A stretch of DNA of 64,000 nucleotides from the NCBI RefSeq assembly GCF_017813235.1, contig NZ_JAGISH010000009.1, forward strand, positions 62,001 through 126,000, written 5' to 3'. The notes below the pieces were generated by a model that was not told where the DNA came from, did no database searches, and saw only the letters and a program-made list of their open reading frames with translations. Made by a program: the position numbers and the translations under genes. This DNA is from Sagittula salina (lineage in GTDB: Bacteria > Pseudomonadota > Alphaproteobacteria > Rhodobacterales > Rhodobacteraceae). Shown one piece after another: positions 7,194 through 16,455 of the stretch. Positions within the stretch are counted from its first letter, which is position 1. Every line of letters starts with the position of its first letter.

Positions 7194-9890
7194 TCAATCG
7201 TTGGCGTCGACCTGCTCGGCGTAGCCGCGCCGAGCCAACTCGGCGCAGGTCTCGTCCCAGCAGCGCGCCAGTTCCCGGCCCTGCGTGCACAGGGCCGCCA
7301 GATCCTCGCTACGGGCCATTGTCTGGAACTGCCGCAGGAGGCCCGCCATGGGCAACGCGCCAAAGACCCCTGCGGACCCGGCGAGCCTGTGCGCCTCCTG
7401 CGAGAGCGAGCCGAAGGTGGGGTCGGGAGCCGCGAGCGCCTCTGGCAGGTGGTCGAGAAACCGGTCTATCTCTTTGGCGCAGTTGGCCAGCATGGCGCGC
7501 AGGTGGTCGTCGGCCAGCTCCTCCGTGACCTCCCGGAAATGTGCCGCATCAATGCGGGGCGGCGCGGTCTCCGCCAGCGCCTGGGAGGCATCCGTCCCGC
7601 CCGACGCGGCTTCTGGGTCTGGCGTCGTAACACCCCCGCGCCCTAGCATCTCTGTCAGGGTCCGGCGAAGGCTGGCCACGGTGATCGGCTTTGTCAGGAC
7701 GCGGTCCATCCCGACGGCCCGGAACGCCCGCACTTCCTCGGGCAGGGCATGGGCGGTGGTGGCGACAATGGGGGTGCGGACGTTCGGTCCTTTGCCAGCG
7801 CGGATCATCCGCGCGGCCGTCATGCCATCGAGTCCGGGCATCGAGATGTCCATCAGGATCACGTCAAAGCGCCGCACCGCCGCCGCATCCAGCCCCTGCT
7901 GCCCGTCCTCCGTAATGGTTACGCGATGACCGTCGCGCTCAAGCATCTGGCGGGCGACTTCGCGGTTGATGGCATTGTCCTCGACCAGCAGCACGTCCAA
8001 CGCTCGCGGCGGTGCCGCCTGCGGTTCGTTGGCCGGGATCCGCGCCACGGGGGCGTCGGCGGGCGGGTCCATCGGCAGCCGGACCCAGAAGAGCGACCCG
8101 TCGCCCGGTTCACTTTCGGCGCCCAGCTCTCCCCCCAGCGCCACCGCCAGTCGCTGCGAGATGCCAAGCCCGAGCCCCGTGCCGGTATTGCGCCGCCCGT
8201 AGCTGGAATCGATGGTCACGAAGTCGTCGAAGATCCGACCCAGATCCTGCGCCGCGATGCCGTCGCCGGTATCGGTCACGCGCAATTCGACAGCGTTCAG
8301 CCCTTCCGAAACGTCGGCTTCCAGCGTGATGCGCCCGTTCCGGGTAAACTTGATCGCGTTGGAGACGAGGTTCAGCAGGATCTGCCGCAGCCGGTCCGGG
8401 TCCGAATATGCATTGTGCAGTTCGGGCGAGGGGGGCAGCAGGTGCAGCTTGTTCCCCAATGCGCTGGCGCGGGGCGTCTGGCTGTCGATGATCTCCCGCA
8501 TCAGTGCCACAAGGTCGAACCGGCGCTTGCGCAGCGGCATCTTGCCCGCGTCGAGCCGCGAGATGTCGAGCACGTCGTTGACATGCGACAGCAGCACTTC
8601 GCCCGATTGGCGGATGATGCGCAGATGGCGGCGGTTCTTCTCGTCCAGTTGTTCGGTCTCGCACAGGTCCAGCGTGCCGAGTATGCCGTTCAGCGGGGTG
8701 CGCATCTCGTGGCTCATGACCGCCAGCAGTTCGGCCTTCTGCTTTTCCCCGGCCACGGCACGGTCGCGGGCGCGCCTGAGCGCCTGTTCGGCGCGGACCC
8801 GGTCGGTGATGTCGCGCATGAAGGCGACAAAGATCTCGCCGCGCGGTCCCTGCGCCTCGGCCAGCGACAGGTCGACGGGAAAGATGCTACCGTCCTTGTG
8901 CCGTGCTTCGAGCTGGACGATGCCGCGCCCGACGACACGACCGACACCGGTGCGGGCATACCGCTGCATGGCCTGCCGGTGCATTGGACGGAAATGTTCG
9001 GGCACGATGAGCGAGGACATCTCTGCCCCGACCGCCTCCCGGTTGGTGTAGCCGAATACGCGCTCCGCCGCGCCGTTCCATTCGATCACGCGATCGGTCT
9101 GGTCGATCACCACCACCGCGTCGAGCGAGGTCGAAACGATCGTCTCCAGCCGTTCGCGGGTCTCGTGGTTCAACCGGGCTTCGCGTTCGCGCTGCCGGGC
9201 CAGACGGAGCACGGCAATCATCAGGATCAGCAGGATGCCAACCAGCGCGACCGTCATCATCCCGATCGAAGACAGGATGCGCGAAATTTCGATCCGGCGC
9301 ACGTCGCCCGCGCGGGCAAAGAAGGAGACCCCGTCGAGCGCCAGCGCACGCACGGCCTGCCGCACCAATTCAGCCTGATCGAAAAGCTGGGGCAGGGCAG
9401 GGCGCAGCGCCGCGTCGGGGCCGTCGATCAGCGGCACCCAGTCGCTCCGGAAGGCTTGCGTCAGGGCCAGCCGCGCCTCCATCCCCGGCAACTTCCGCAG
9501 TTCGATCAGGACGTCGGCCCGGTTCAGCGTATCGATTCGGCTGTAGACCACGTCGAACCGCAGCCGCACGTGCTTAAGCAGGTCGGGTTCGTCGGGTGCG
9601 AGAATTGCCGTCTGCGTGGCGATCTGCAGCGCCATGACTTCGGTTTCGGCCTGACCCAGCGACCATTGCACGTTGGTGGCGGCCGAGGCGTTGAGCTGTT
9701 CGAGCTGGTGGCGTACCTCGATCACAAGAACGACGATCACGCCGATCAGAAGGGCGACGATGCAGACCGCCAGCCCGCGCCGGACCAGCGAGTTGCGCGA
9801 GAACTCGATGGCGCGGGGTGGCTGCGCCGACTGTCCGGTTCCAAGTGTCGCCACGGGCGTCCTGTCTTGCTGCGATGGCGGCTTCCGCAC
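7194..9890 (-). CDS. Hybrid sensor histidine kinase (PAS-HisKA-HATPase-REC-Hpt)
   Basis: An 898-residue membrane-bound hybrid kinase. Membrane segments at about 38-58 and 209-231 flank a periplasmic sensor region of about 150 residues. A PAS domain follows (about 245-365), then HisKA with phospho-accepting H394 (VMSHEMRTPLNG), HATPase with the N box around N511 and the GTGLGLGI G box, a receiver with D681 (LMDISMP) and K734, and a C-terminal Hpt domain with H834 (EAHRLAGSAG). All phosphorelay residues are intact. The gene lies downstream of a secreted SUOX-like protein on the same strand and divergent from a NarL-type response regulator, which is its likely output partner. The periplasmic stimulus is unknown. 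Confidence 0.93.
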   Translation of the reverse strand: MRKPPSQQDRTPVATLGTGQSAQPPRAIEFSRNSLVRRGLAVCIVALLIGVIVVLVIEVRHQLEQLNASAATNVQWSLGQAETEVMALQIATQTAILAPDEPDLLKHVRLRFDVVYSRIDTLNRADVLIELRKLPGMEARLALTQAFRSDWVPLIDGPDAALRPALPQLFDQAELVRQAVRALALDGVSFFARAGDVRRIEISRILSSIGMMTVALVGILLILMIAVLRLARQREREARLNHETRERLETIVSTSLDAVVVIDQTDRVIEWNGAAERVFGYTNREAVGAEMSSLIVPEHFRPMHRQAMQRYARTGVGRVVGRGIVQLEARHKDGSIFPVDLSLAEAQGPRGEIFVAFMRDITDRVRAEQALRRARDRAVAGEKQKAELLAVMSHEMRTPLNGILGTLDLCETEQLDEKNRRHLRIIRQSGEVLLSHVNDVLDISRLDAGKMPLRKRRFDLVALMREIIDSQTPRASALGNKLHLLPPSPELHNAYSDPDRLRQILLNLVSNAIKFTRNGRITLEADVSEGLNAVELRVTDTGDGIAAQDLGRIFDDFVTIDSSYGRRNTGTGLGLGISQRLAVALGGELGAESEPGDGSLFWVRLPMDPPADAPVARIPANEPQAAPPRALDVLLVEDNAINREVARQMLERDGHRVTITEDGQQGLDAAAVRRFDVILMDISMPGLDGMTAARMIRAGKGPNVRTPIVATTAHALPEEVRAFRAVGMDRVLTKPITVASLRRTLTEMLGRGGVTTPDPEAASGGTDASQALAETAPPRIDAAHFREVTEELADDHLRAMLANCAKEIDRFLDHLPEALAAPDPTFGSLSQEAHRLAGSAGVFGALPMAGLLRQFQTMARSEDLAALCTQGRELARCWDETCAELARRGYAEQVDAND

Positions 9891-9998
9891 GTCCTGTCAT
9901 GATCCCGCCGTGCCTTGACTTATCAGGTTTCGTGGGCTGGGTCAGGCGGTATCGCGGCGATATCCGGGCCTTTTTCGGACATGAACGCGGCTATTTCT

Positions 9999-10514
9999 TC
10001 AGCGCTTGATATCGATCCGCTGGAGCTGCCAGATCGAGCGCGCGTGGTAGGTTTCCTGCCGGAAGCGCGGGTCGTCGTCATAGGGGAAGATCAGCCAGAT
10101 CGGACCCTTGTCCCGCACTGTCATCGGCTCGCCGTTGCGGTCGAGCGCGAGCAGGGCGAAATCCTCCTCCACATCAGACCACGGAATATTCACGGAGTAG
10201 TCGTTGACAGCTGTCGCGGCAATCGTGCCGTCTTTGATACCGAGAGCCATGGCAAAGGTCTTCAGGGGCACGCCGACGAAGGACTGCGGACCCTCCGTCC
10301 AGATCGTGTGGGTGACGACCTCGCGCGTGCCGAGCTTCATCAGCATCGCGCGGTCGAATTGCGCCGCTTCGCCAGCGTTGTGCTGTCCGATGTCCCCGGT
10401 CACGGTCAGGAGGATATCCCCCTTGGGCGCGGCGAGACCTTCGGCGGCAGCGGCGTTGCCGAAGAGCACGACGACCAAGAAAGTTCTGAAAAGCTTCATA
10501 AAGAGCTTTTCCAT
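9999..10514 (-). CDS. Secreted SUOX-like (molybdopterin-binding-fold) protein
   Basis: A 171-residue protein with an N-terminal signal peptide (FRTFLVVVLFGNAAAAEG, cleavage near residue 25) followed by a compact domain that recalls the oxidoreductase molybdopterin-binding fold, including FVGVPLKTFAMALG, NDYSVNIPWSD and a terminal HARSIWQLQRIDI. The cysteine that would bind molybdenum in true sulfite oxidases is not evident, so it may be a binding rather than a catalytic protein. The kinase gene begins 108 bases downstream on the same strand, suggesting that the protein acts as a periplasmic partner or sensor for it. The start at 10514 could instead be the internal ATG five codons later. Confidence 0.7.
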   Translation of the reverse strand: MEKLFMKLFRTFLVVVLFGNAAAAEGLAAPKGDILLTVTGDIGQHNAGEAAQFDRAMLMKLGTREVVTHTIWTEGPQSFVGVPLKTFAMALGIKDGTIAATAVNDYSVNIPWSDVEEDFALLALDRNGEPMTVRDKGPIWLIFPYDDDPRFRQETYHARSIWQLQRIDIKR

Positions 10515-10850
10515 GTTGTTAACCTCCGTTAATTACGTCGGGGTAAAACGGCGTTTATGAGCGTAGCGGAACTTGCGTGGTGCCGCTACCATCGGTACGG
10601 TTTCGCTGCGTGCGCATTCGTATAGGCAGTGTGGATTTCGCACCTGTCGGCAGCAGCTTTTCAACTTTATTTTGTAGTGGGCGACGTCGCGCAACCTGAC
10701 GTTATGTCGTGTTGCGGGTAAGTGAGGGTGAGTTGTAGATGGTGTCTTAATCTTCCTCGTTCATATGTCGCGCAACGGCATAGAACGGGGGCTTGGGGAA
10801 TTCGCCCGGACGCGCCTGCGTGCGTCCAGGCAGGCAGAAGGGACTGCGTG
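10515..10850. promoter_or_regulatory. Divergent promoter region of the kinase and regulator genes
   Basis: 336 bp without a convincing CDS, AT-richer next to the SUOX-like gene. The sequence GTCGCGCAAC occurs twice in direct orientation (10686-10695 and 10767-10776), and CGCAAC/GTTGCG arms bracket the first copy. These are candidate regulator sites; no confident -35/-10 pair was assigned. Confidence 0.4.
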
Positions 10851-11453
10851 ATGCGTATTCTGGTGGCAGACGATCACGATCTCGTGCGGGAAACCATAGC
10901 GGCTTTCCTCGACAGCGCCGATATCGACGAGGTGCAGACCGTCGCCACGCTGGACGATGCCGTGCACGCGGCGAACTCGTCCGGGAGCTTCGACCTCGTG
11001 CTGCTGGACTACAACATGCCGGGGATGAACGGGCTGGAGGGGCTCGGCCGCATGCGGGAGGCCAACGATGGCCGGCCGGTGGCGATCCTTTCGGGCAGCG
11101 CCACGCGGGACGTCGCGGACGCGGCGCTGAAATCCGGGGCGCAGGGCTTCATCCCGAAGACGCTGAGTGCGCGGTCCCTGCTGACGGCGGCGCGGTTCAT
11201 GGCGGCGGGGGAGATCTACGCCCCAATCGATTTCATGCAAAAGCATGGAGAAGAGCAGGGCGGCTCGTTGACCCGGCGGGAACTCGAAGTGCTGCGTGGC
11301 ATCTGCGAGGGCAAGTCCAACAAGGAGATCGCCCGCGATCTGGAATTGCAGGAGGTCACGGTGAAACTTCATGTGAAGACATTGTCGCGCAAGCTGGAGG
11401 CCCGCAACCGCACCCATGCCGCGATGATAGCGCGGGATCGCGGGCTGGCCTGA
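10851..11453 (+). CDS. NarL/FixJ-type response regulator
   Basis: A 200-residue two-domain regulator. The receiver starts at the N-terminus (ILVADDHDLVRE, acidic pocket D8-D9; phospho-acceptor in VLLDYNMPGMNG near residue 54; lysine in IPKTLS), and a LuxR-type helix-turn-helix follows (LTRRELEVLRGICEGKSNKE, then RDLELQEVTVKLHVK). The ATG at 10851 is chosen because it starts directly on the receiver strand; longer upstream readings add unrelated sequence. It is divergent from the kinase operon and is its probable phosphorelay output through the kinase's Hpt domain. A hairpin terminator lies 67 bases after the stop. Confidence 0.9.
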   Translation: MRILVADDHDLVRETIAAFLDSADIDEVQTVATLDDAVHAANSSGSFDLVLLDYNMPGMNGLEGLGRMREANDGRPVAILSGSATRDVADAALKSGAQGFIPKTLSARSLLTAARFMAAGEIYAPIDFMQKHGEEQGGSLTRRELEVLRGICEGKSNKEIARDLELQEVTVKLHVKTLSRKLEARNRTHAAMIARDRGLA

Positions 11454-11520
11454 CCGCACAGAGGCGGCCCGAGGCCGGCAGGAAGAGTGGCTGAAGACCG
11501 GCCAGAATATCTGATTAGAT

Positions 11521-11547
11521 AAGGCGCATCCTTGGGGTGCGCCTTTT
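11521..11547 (+). terminator. Rho-independent terminator after the response regulator
   Basis: Stem AAGGCGCA (11521-11528) pairs with TGCGCCTT (11538-11545) around a 9-base loop and runs into a short T tract. Confidence 0.75.
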
Positions 11548-11587
11548 GCGTTCGGGAAGGTCTCGGGCTGGCGGGGCGAAGTGCGCC

Positions 11588-11829
11588 TTACGATCCGTCC
11601 CGCAGGGTCAGCCGGATCGGCCCCGCGCGGTCAGTGGGTCCACTGTCCTCCACTTTTGTGTGGCAATCAGTGGCAACGTTGCGGCGACGTGCCGGACCCG
11701 CGGCATCAGCGGTTGCCAATCCGGGGACAGGGCGCGGGCGGCCTCCGACGGGCAGATGCTGCGCGGCGCGCGGGCACGGGCTAGATCCATGAGGATCGCG
11801 GCAATCCGGTCGTCATCTGGAGCGCCCAT
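11588..11829 (-). pseudogene. DUF3253 family gene with a C-terminal frameshift
   Basis: From the ATG at 11829 the frame reads a winged-helix-like DUF3253 protein (ICPSEAARAL, DWQPLMPRVR, TVDPLTARG) and then stops at 11608 after RSG. In the adjacent frame the expected continuation of the family, PIRLTLRDGS, runs on and stops at 11588. One missing base in the run CGGGGCC near 11612-11618 explains this, so the gene has either lost its last few residues through a one-base deletion or contains a sequencing error. The lost part is short and the remaining protein of 73 residues could still fold. It follows the phosphatase gene by 12 bases on the same strand. Confidence 0.65.
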
Positions 11830-11841
11830 CAGTCGGCTTAC

Positions 11842-12351
11842 TCATGCCGGCCCATAGGTGCGGCGTTCGACCGTCACCTTGCCCGCTGCGTCCGCGCGCA
11901 GGATGTGCAACTGTCCGTAGCCCAGCGGGCCGCCCTCGACCTGGAGGCCGAGGTCGCTCCAGATCTTGCGGATGTTGCCCTTGTTGCCGATCCAGATCAC
12001 CGGCCCCGTGGCCGCCTGTTGCACCAGAGCGGCGGTGGGCGCCTCCTGCGGGATGCGCTGGATCGGCAGGTTCAGCGCCTTTGCCAATGGGGCGGCCGTC
12101 GCGAGGTTGCGGGCGATGCCGGGCGAGCAGATCCGCGTCAGGCCAAGGTCATTCGTCGCCGCGACCAGCGCAACTGCGCGAGCCTTGCCGCCGGTGGAAA
12201 GGTAGTCCTCCCCACCTTCCCGATCACCGTGGCGCGTGACCGCCAGCGTGGAGTCGGGTGCCAGTACCAGCCCTCCGGGACCGGTGGCGCAGGAGGCTGT
12301 CAGGACTGCGGGCAGGACGCCAAGGCCCAGGAGGAGACTGCGGCGGCGCAT
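11842..12351 (-). CDS. Lipoprotein histidine-phosphatase-family protein
   Basis: A 169-residue protein whose N-terminus is a lipoprotein signal (MRRRSLLLGLGV ... LTASC, lipobox cysteine near residue 20). The mature part carries TRHGDRE, the RHG signature of the histidine phosphatase (phosphoglycerate-mutase-like) superfamily with the nucleophilic histidine, but I cannot place the second catalytic histidine with certainty. It would be anchored in the cell envelope. The ATG at 12351 is preferred over the open frame back to 12486 because it starts at the signal peptide and because a terminator hairpin lies at 12446-12475. DUF3253 follows closely and is probably cotranscribed. Confidence 0.7.
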   Translation of the reverse strand: MRRRSLLLGLGVLPAVLTASCATGPGGLVLAPDSTLAVTRHGDREGGEDYLSTGGKARAVALVAATNDLGLTRICSPGIARNLATAAPLAKALNLPIQRIPQEAPTAALVQQAATGPVIWIGNKGNIRKIWSDLGLQVEGGPLGYGQLHILRADAAGKVTVERRTYGPA

Positions 12352-12439
12352 GGAGGGCTCCGTCGATCTGAAGAATACGTGGCCGCAGCCTGCCGCGTTG
12401 CACGCCAAGTGGCAACGGTTGCCTGCGCGGAGGCCCGGC

Positions 12440-12475
12440 AAAAGAACAGGCCCCGCCGGGTCGGGCGGGGCCTGT
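12440..12475 (-). terminator. Rho-independent terminator of ileS
   Basis: A 12-bp perfect stem (12446-12457 with 12464-12475, ACAGGCCCCGCC) with a 6-base loop, followed on the minus strand by TCTTTT. It starts about 20 bases after the ileS stop. Confidence 0.85.
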
Positions 12476-12495
12476 GAGGGGGGCATGCACGGCGA

Positions 12496-15495
12496 TCAGG
12501 ACAGTGCTTCGTCGCAACGGGCGCAGGTGGCCGGATGCGTGTGCGTGCCCACGTCCGGCAGGATTCTCCAACAGCGCTGGCACTTCTCGCCCGTCGCCTT
12601 TGCAAAGACCACGGCGACCTCCGGCACATCCGTCACACGGAAGGCGTCGTCGGGAGCGGGCGCGTCCGTCAGCGTGACGTTGGAGGTGATGCAGACGTCA
12701 TCGAAGGCGACCGATCGCAGTTCCGCCAGCATCGCCGGGTCGGAGACATGCACCACCGGCGCCGCCTCCAGTGAGGCGCCGATGACCTTGTCGGTGCGCT
12801 GCACCTCCAGCGCGGCGGTCACGGCGCGGCGGGCGCGGCGGACCATCTGCCACTTTTGCGCCAGTGCGTCGTTGCGCCAATCGGCGGGCGTTTCGGGGAT
12901 GTCCTGTAGGTGGATGGAGGATCCATCGCCCGGGAAGCGTTCCAGCCAGACTTCTTCCATGGTGAAGACGAGGATCGGCGCCAGCCATGTGGTCAGGCGG
13001 TGGAACAAAACGTCCATCACCGTGCGCGCGGCGCGGCGGCGGGCCGTGTCGCCGTCGCAGTACAGCGCATCCTTGCGGACGTCGAAGTAGAAGGCCGACA
13101 GTTCGATGGTGCAGAAGTTGAACACCTGCTGGAACACGCCCTGGAAGTCGTACTTCGTGTAGCCGTCGCGCACCACGCGATCGAGTTCCGCCACCCGGTG
13201 CAGGATGTACTGCTCCAGCTCCGGCATGTCCTCCGTCGCGACTCGCTGGTCCTCGGTGAAGTGGCTGACCGCACCCAGCAGATAGCGCATTGTGTTGCGC
13301 AGCCGGCGGTAGCTGTCGGCTACGCCCTTCAGGATCTCCGCGCCGATGCGCAGATCGGCGGTGTAGTCCGACTGTGCCACCCATAGCCGCAGGATGTCGG
13401 CGCCGTACTGCTTGGTCACGTCCTCGGGGGCCACGGTATTGCCGACCGATTTGGACATCTTGTTGCCCTTCTCGTCCAGCGTGAAGCCGTGCGTGACCAC
13501 GGCGCGGTAGGGCGCGCGACCAAGAGTGCCACAAGCCTGCAGCATCGACGAGTGGAACCAGCCGCGGTGCTGGTCGGTGCCCTCCAGATAGAGGTCCGCG
13601 ATGCCGTCCTTCGACCCGTCTGCCCGGTCGCGCAGCACAAAGGCATGGGTGGAGCCGCTGTCGAACCACACGTCCAGCACGTCGAAGACCTGCTCCCATT
13701 CCGCCGGATCGTAGTCGTTGCCAAGGAAGCGCTCCTTCGCACCGTGCTTGTACCAGGCATCGGCGCCCTCCGCCTCGAAGGCTTCGAGGATGCGGGCATT
13801 CACGGCCTCGTCCTGCAGCAAATAGCCGTCCTCGTCCGGCTGCACCCCCTTGCGGGTGAAGCAGGTCAGCGGCACGCCCCAGGCACGCTGGCGGCTCAGA
13901 ACCCAGTCGGGGCGCGCCTCGATCATGGAGTACAGCCGGTTGCGCCCGGTCTGCGGGGTCCAGGTCACCAGCTCGTCGATGGAGGTCAGGGCGCGTTCGC
14001 GGATGGTCTTGCCGTAGGTGTCGTGGCCGTCGCCCACGGTGCGGTCGATCGCGGCGAACCACTGCGGACGGTTCAGGCGGATCACCGGCGCCTTCGACCG
14101 CCAGCTGTGCGCGTCCGATATCGTCAACCGCTGGCGGGCGAGCAGGCCGTGCAATTCGACCAGCTTCTCGATCACCGCCTTGTTGGCCTTGCCCGGCTTG
14201 CCCTTTTCGTCATAGACGCGCAGCCCGCCGAAGAACGGCAGGTCGGGCCGGAAGGACGAGTCGTCCATGATGTTGTAGGTCATGGTCAGGCCATGCTTTA
14301 CGCCGATGGCATAGTCGTCGTCGCCGTGCGACGGTGCTGTGTGAACAAAGCCCGTGCCAGCGTCGGCAGTGACGTGATCGCCCGGCAGCATCGGCACCGT
14401 GAAGTTCCACTCGCCGCCCGCCTCCGGCGCGCCCTCGAAGGGATGCGCCAGCGTCATGCATTCCAGCAGTACCGGCGGCGCATCGCGCAGGCGGCGCACC
14501 ATGTGCGGTTCAAGCCGCGCGCGTTGGAAGGTCGCCGCTGCAAGATCGTCGGCGAGGATGTATTTCTCTTCCTTGACCGCCCAGCATTCGTCCGGCGTGT
14601 CGAGGATCTCGTAGACGCCGTACTTGATCTCCGGGTTGAAGCAGACGGCGCGGTTCTGCGGAATTGTCCACGGTGTTGTGGTCCAGATGACGACATAGGC
14701 GTCGTGGCAGTCGGTGGTCAGGCTCTGGACCTCCGCCTGATAGGCGTCTTCGCCCACCTCGGCGATCATGTGATCCACCAGCGCGTCCGACCCCGCGATG
14801 CCGCCGACGCGGAACTTCACCCAGATCGCGTCGGTCTGGCGGTCGTGGTATTCGACCTCGGCCTCTGCCAGGGCGGTCTTCTCCACCGGCGACCACATCA
14901 CCGGCTTCGATCCCTGGTACAGAACGCCCGACATCAGGAACTTCTGGAATTCCTCGGCGATCACCCGCTCGGCGTGGTAGTCCATTGTCAGGTAGGGATC
15001 GTCCCAGTTGCCGGTGATACCGAGGCGCTTGAACTCCTCGCGCTGGATGTCGATCCAGCCCTCGGCGAACTTGCGGCATTCCTGCCGGAAGTCGACGACA
15101 TCGACTTCGTCCTTGTCCTGTCCCTTGGCGCGGTACTTTTCCTCGATCTTCCATTCGATCGGCAGGCCGTGGCAGTCCCAGCCCGGGACATATCGCGCGT
15201 CGCGGCCCATCATCTGCTGGCTGCGGACGATGAAATCCTTCAGCGTCTTGTTCAGTGCGTGGCCGATATGGAGGTGGCCGTTGGCATAAGGAGGGCCGTC
15301 ATGCAGCGTGAAGGGCTGGCGGTCGCTGCCTTCGGCCTTTGCGCGCAGCTTGCCGTAGACGTCGATCTCCTGCCAGCGCTTCAGCCAGTCGGGTTCGCGC
15401 TTGGGCAGGCCCGCGCGCATGGGGAAATTCGTTTCCGGCAGGGCAAGCGTGGCTTTATAGTCGGGCGTGTTCGTGTCGGTGGTGTCGGCGCACAT
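12496..15495 (-). CDS. ileS: Isoleucyl-tRNA synthetase
   Basis: A 999-residue class I aminoacyl-tRNA synthetase that charges tRNA-Ile in the cytoplasm. The HIGH motif is at residues 76-79 (GHLHIGHAL) and KMSKS occurs in EKGNKMSKSVGN; between them lies the large editing insertion that removes valine. The C-terminus has the zinc-finger cysteines of the bacterial type (CQRCWRIL ... CARCDE). The ATG at 15495 is chosen over the longer open frame because AAGGACG precedes it and the N-terminus then matches the family. Transcription ends at the hairpin just downstream. Confidence 0.97.
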   Translation of the reverse strand: MCADTTDTNTPDYKATLALPETNFPMRAGLPKREPDWLKRWQEIDVYGKLRAKAEGSDRQPFTLHDGPPYANGHLHIGHALNKTLKDFIVRSQQMMGRDARYVPGWDCHGLPIEWKIEEKYRAKGQDKDEVDVVDFRQECRKFAEGWIDIQREEFKRLGITGNWDDPYLTMDYHAERVIAEEFQKFLMSGVLYQGSKPVMWSPVEKTALAEAEVEYHDRQTDAIWVKFRVGGIAGSDALVDHMIAEVGEDAYQAEVQSLTTDCHDAYVVIWTTTPWTIPQNRAVCFNPEIKYGVYEILDTPDECWAVKEEKYILADDLAAATFQRARLEPHMVRRLRDAPPVLLECMTLAHPFEGAPEAGGEWNFTVPMLPGDHVTADAGTGFVHTAPSHGDDDYAIGVKHGLTMTYNIMDDSSFRPDLPFFGGLRVYDEKGKPGKANKAVIEKLVELHGLLARQRLTISDAHSWRSKAPVIRLNRPQWFAAIDRTVGDGHDTYGKTIRERALTSIDELVTWTPQTGRNRLYSMIEARPDWVLSRQRAWGVPLTCFTRKGVQPDEDGYLLQDEAVNARILEAFEAEGADAWYKHGAKERFLGNDYDPAEWEQVFDVLDVWFDSGSTHAFVLRDRADGSKDGIADLYLEGTDQHRGWFHSSMLQACGTLGRAPYRAVVTHGFTLDEKGNKMSKSVGNTVAPEDVTKQYGADILRLWVAQSDYTADLRIGAEILKGVADSYRRLRNTMRYLLGAVSHFTEDQRVATEDMPELEQYILHRVAELDRVVRDGYTKYDFQGVFQQVFNFCTIELSAFYFDVRKDALYCDGDTARRRAARTVMDVLFHRLTTWLAPILVFTMEEVWLERFPGDGSSIHLQDIPETPADWRNDALAQKWQMVRRARRAVTAALEVQRTDKVIGASLEAAPVVHVSDPAMLAELRSVAFDDVCITSNVTLTDAPAPDDAFRVTDVPEVAVVFAKATGEKCQRCWRILPDVGTHTHPATCARCDEALS

Positions 15496-15793
15496 CGGGG
15501 GCGTCCTTCGGATCGTCTTTATGGAGAAAGTCGGGGAGAGCGGCGGCGCGGCTGGTCCATGCGCCTGGTCCCGGCGTCTGAGGTCAGAGCGCCGGGCACG
15601 TAATTCGAATGATGAAAGCACGGGTCATCATGCGGGCCTTATAGGCCGCAGGACCGAGGTGGTCCAGAGGGCGCTTGACGCGAAGGCGCCGCACACAGCG
15701 GGGGCCTCCCGGCATGGGGTTGCACGCGCGTGCGATCCGGGGCTTTCTGCGCGGGGTTCCCATATCCTGCCTATGCCGAAAAAGGAGAGCGCC
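15496..15793. other. Intergenic region between divergent ileS and the haemoglobin gene
   Basis: About 300 bp with no convincing gene. It should contain both promoters, but I could not assign a confident -35/-10 pair. A ribosome-binding site AAAGGAGAG at 15781-15789 serves the haemoglobin gene. Confidence 0.5.
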
Positions 15794-16198
15794 ATGAGCC
15801 TGCCGCCGAAGTTCGCTGTCACCCGCGCGGAGATCGAGCGCGTCGTGGCCACCTTCTACGAGGCGGTGCGCGCGCATCCCGGCCTCGCGCCGGTCTTTGC
15901 CGCGCATGTCACGGACTGGCCCGCGCATGAGGCGCGGGTTGCTGATTTCTGGGCCAACGCGATCCTCTTCGAGAAGGGCTATGATGGCAATCCGGTCGCC
16001 GTGCACCGGGACGCGCGCACCGTGCGGCCGGGCATGTTCGAGACATGGCTGGAACTCTTCGACAGCGTCCTCCGGCGGGAACTGGACCCGGAACCGGCAA
16101 GGGCCTGGTCGGCGCTGGCACACCGCATCGGCGCCAGTCTTCGCGCGGGCGTGGTCGAGCGGATGTCCGGCCCCGGCGGCGTCCCGATCCTGCGCTAG
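15794..16198 (+). CDS. Group III truncated haemoglobin
   Basis: A 134-residue haem protein of the 2-on-2 globin family. Recognisable segments are the early VVATFYEAVRAHPGL helix, the FWANAILFEKGYDGNP region and VAVHRDARTVRPGMFETWLELF, where the histidine in VHRD is the likely proximal haem ligand. Group III proteins are found mainly in proteobacteria; proposed roles are oxygen delivery to oxidases or handling of NO and peroxide. The ATG at 15794 has AAGGAGAG upstream; a second in-frame ATG at 15773 would add seven residues. The gene stands alone. Confidence 0.85.
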   Translation: MSLPPKFAVTRAEIERVVATFYEAVRAHPGLAPVFAAHVTDWPAHEARVADFWANAILFEKGYDGNPVAVHRDARTVRPGMFETWLELFDSVLRRELDPEPARAWSALAHRIGASLRAGVVERMSGPGGVPILR

Positions 16199-16455
16199 GG
16201 CCCCGATGGGAGGGCAGAGGCCAGACCCCTCCCCCGCCTCCGCGTCATCCCGCCGCGTGTTTCACGCGCCATGTGATTTTTTCGGGGCGATTCGCGCGAA
16301 ATGCAGCCGAAAGGCTGGGGCGTTTTCGGCAAGGTTAGGCCGGTTCGTGCCCATGGCGCGGATTCCCATTGAGGTGATGCGGAGAAGTCACAAAAGCTGT
16401 GGTTGTCGGGCGCGGTTGTCAGCCTTGGGCCCGACCTTTGTGAGGAGTTTTCCGA

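Noticed and set aside
7749..9902. 717-codon open frame opposite the hybrid kinase
   Set aside because: It is the antisense of a protein with intact domains; translation is histidine/arginine-rich with no recognisable motifs, as expected in GC-rich DNA.
13489..15603. 704-codon open frame opposite ileS
   Set aside because: Fully antisense to isoleucyl-tRNA synthetase and without domain features.
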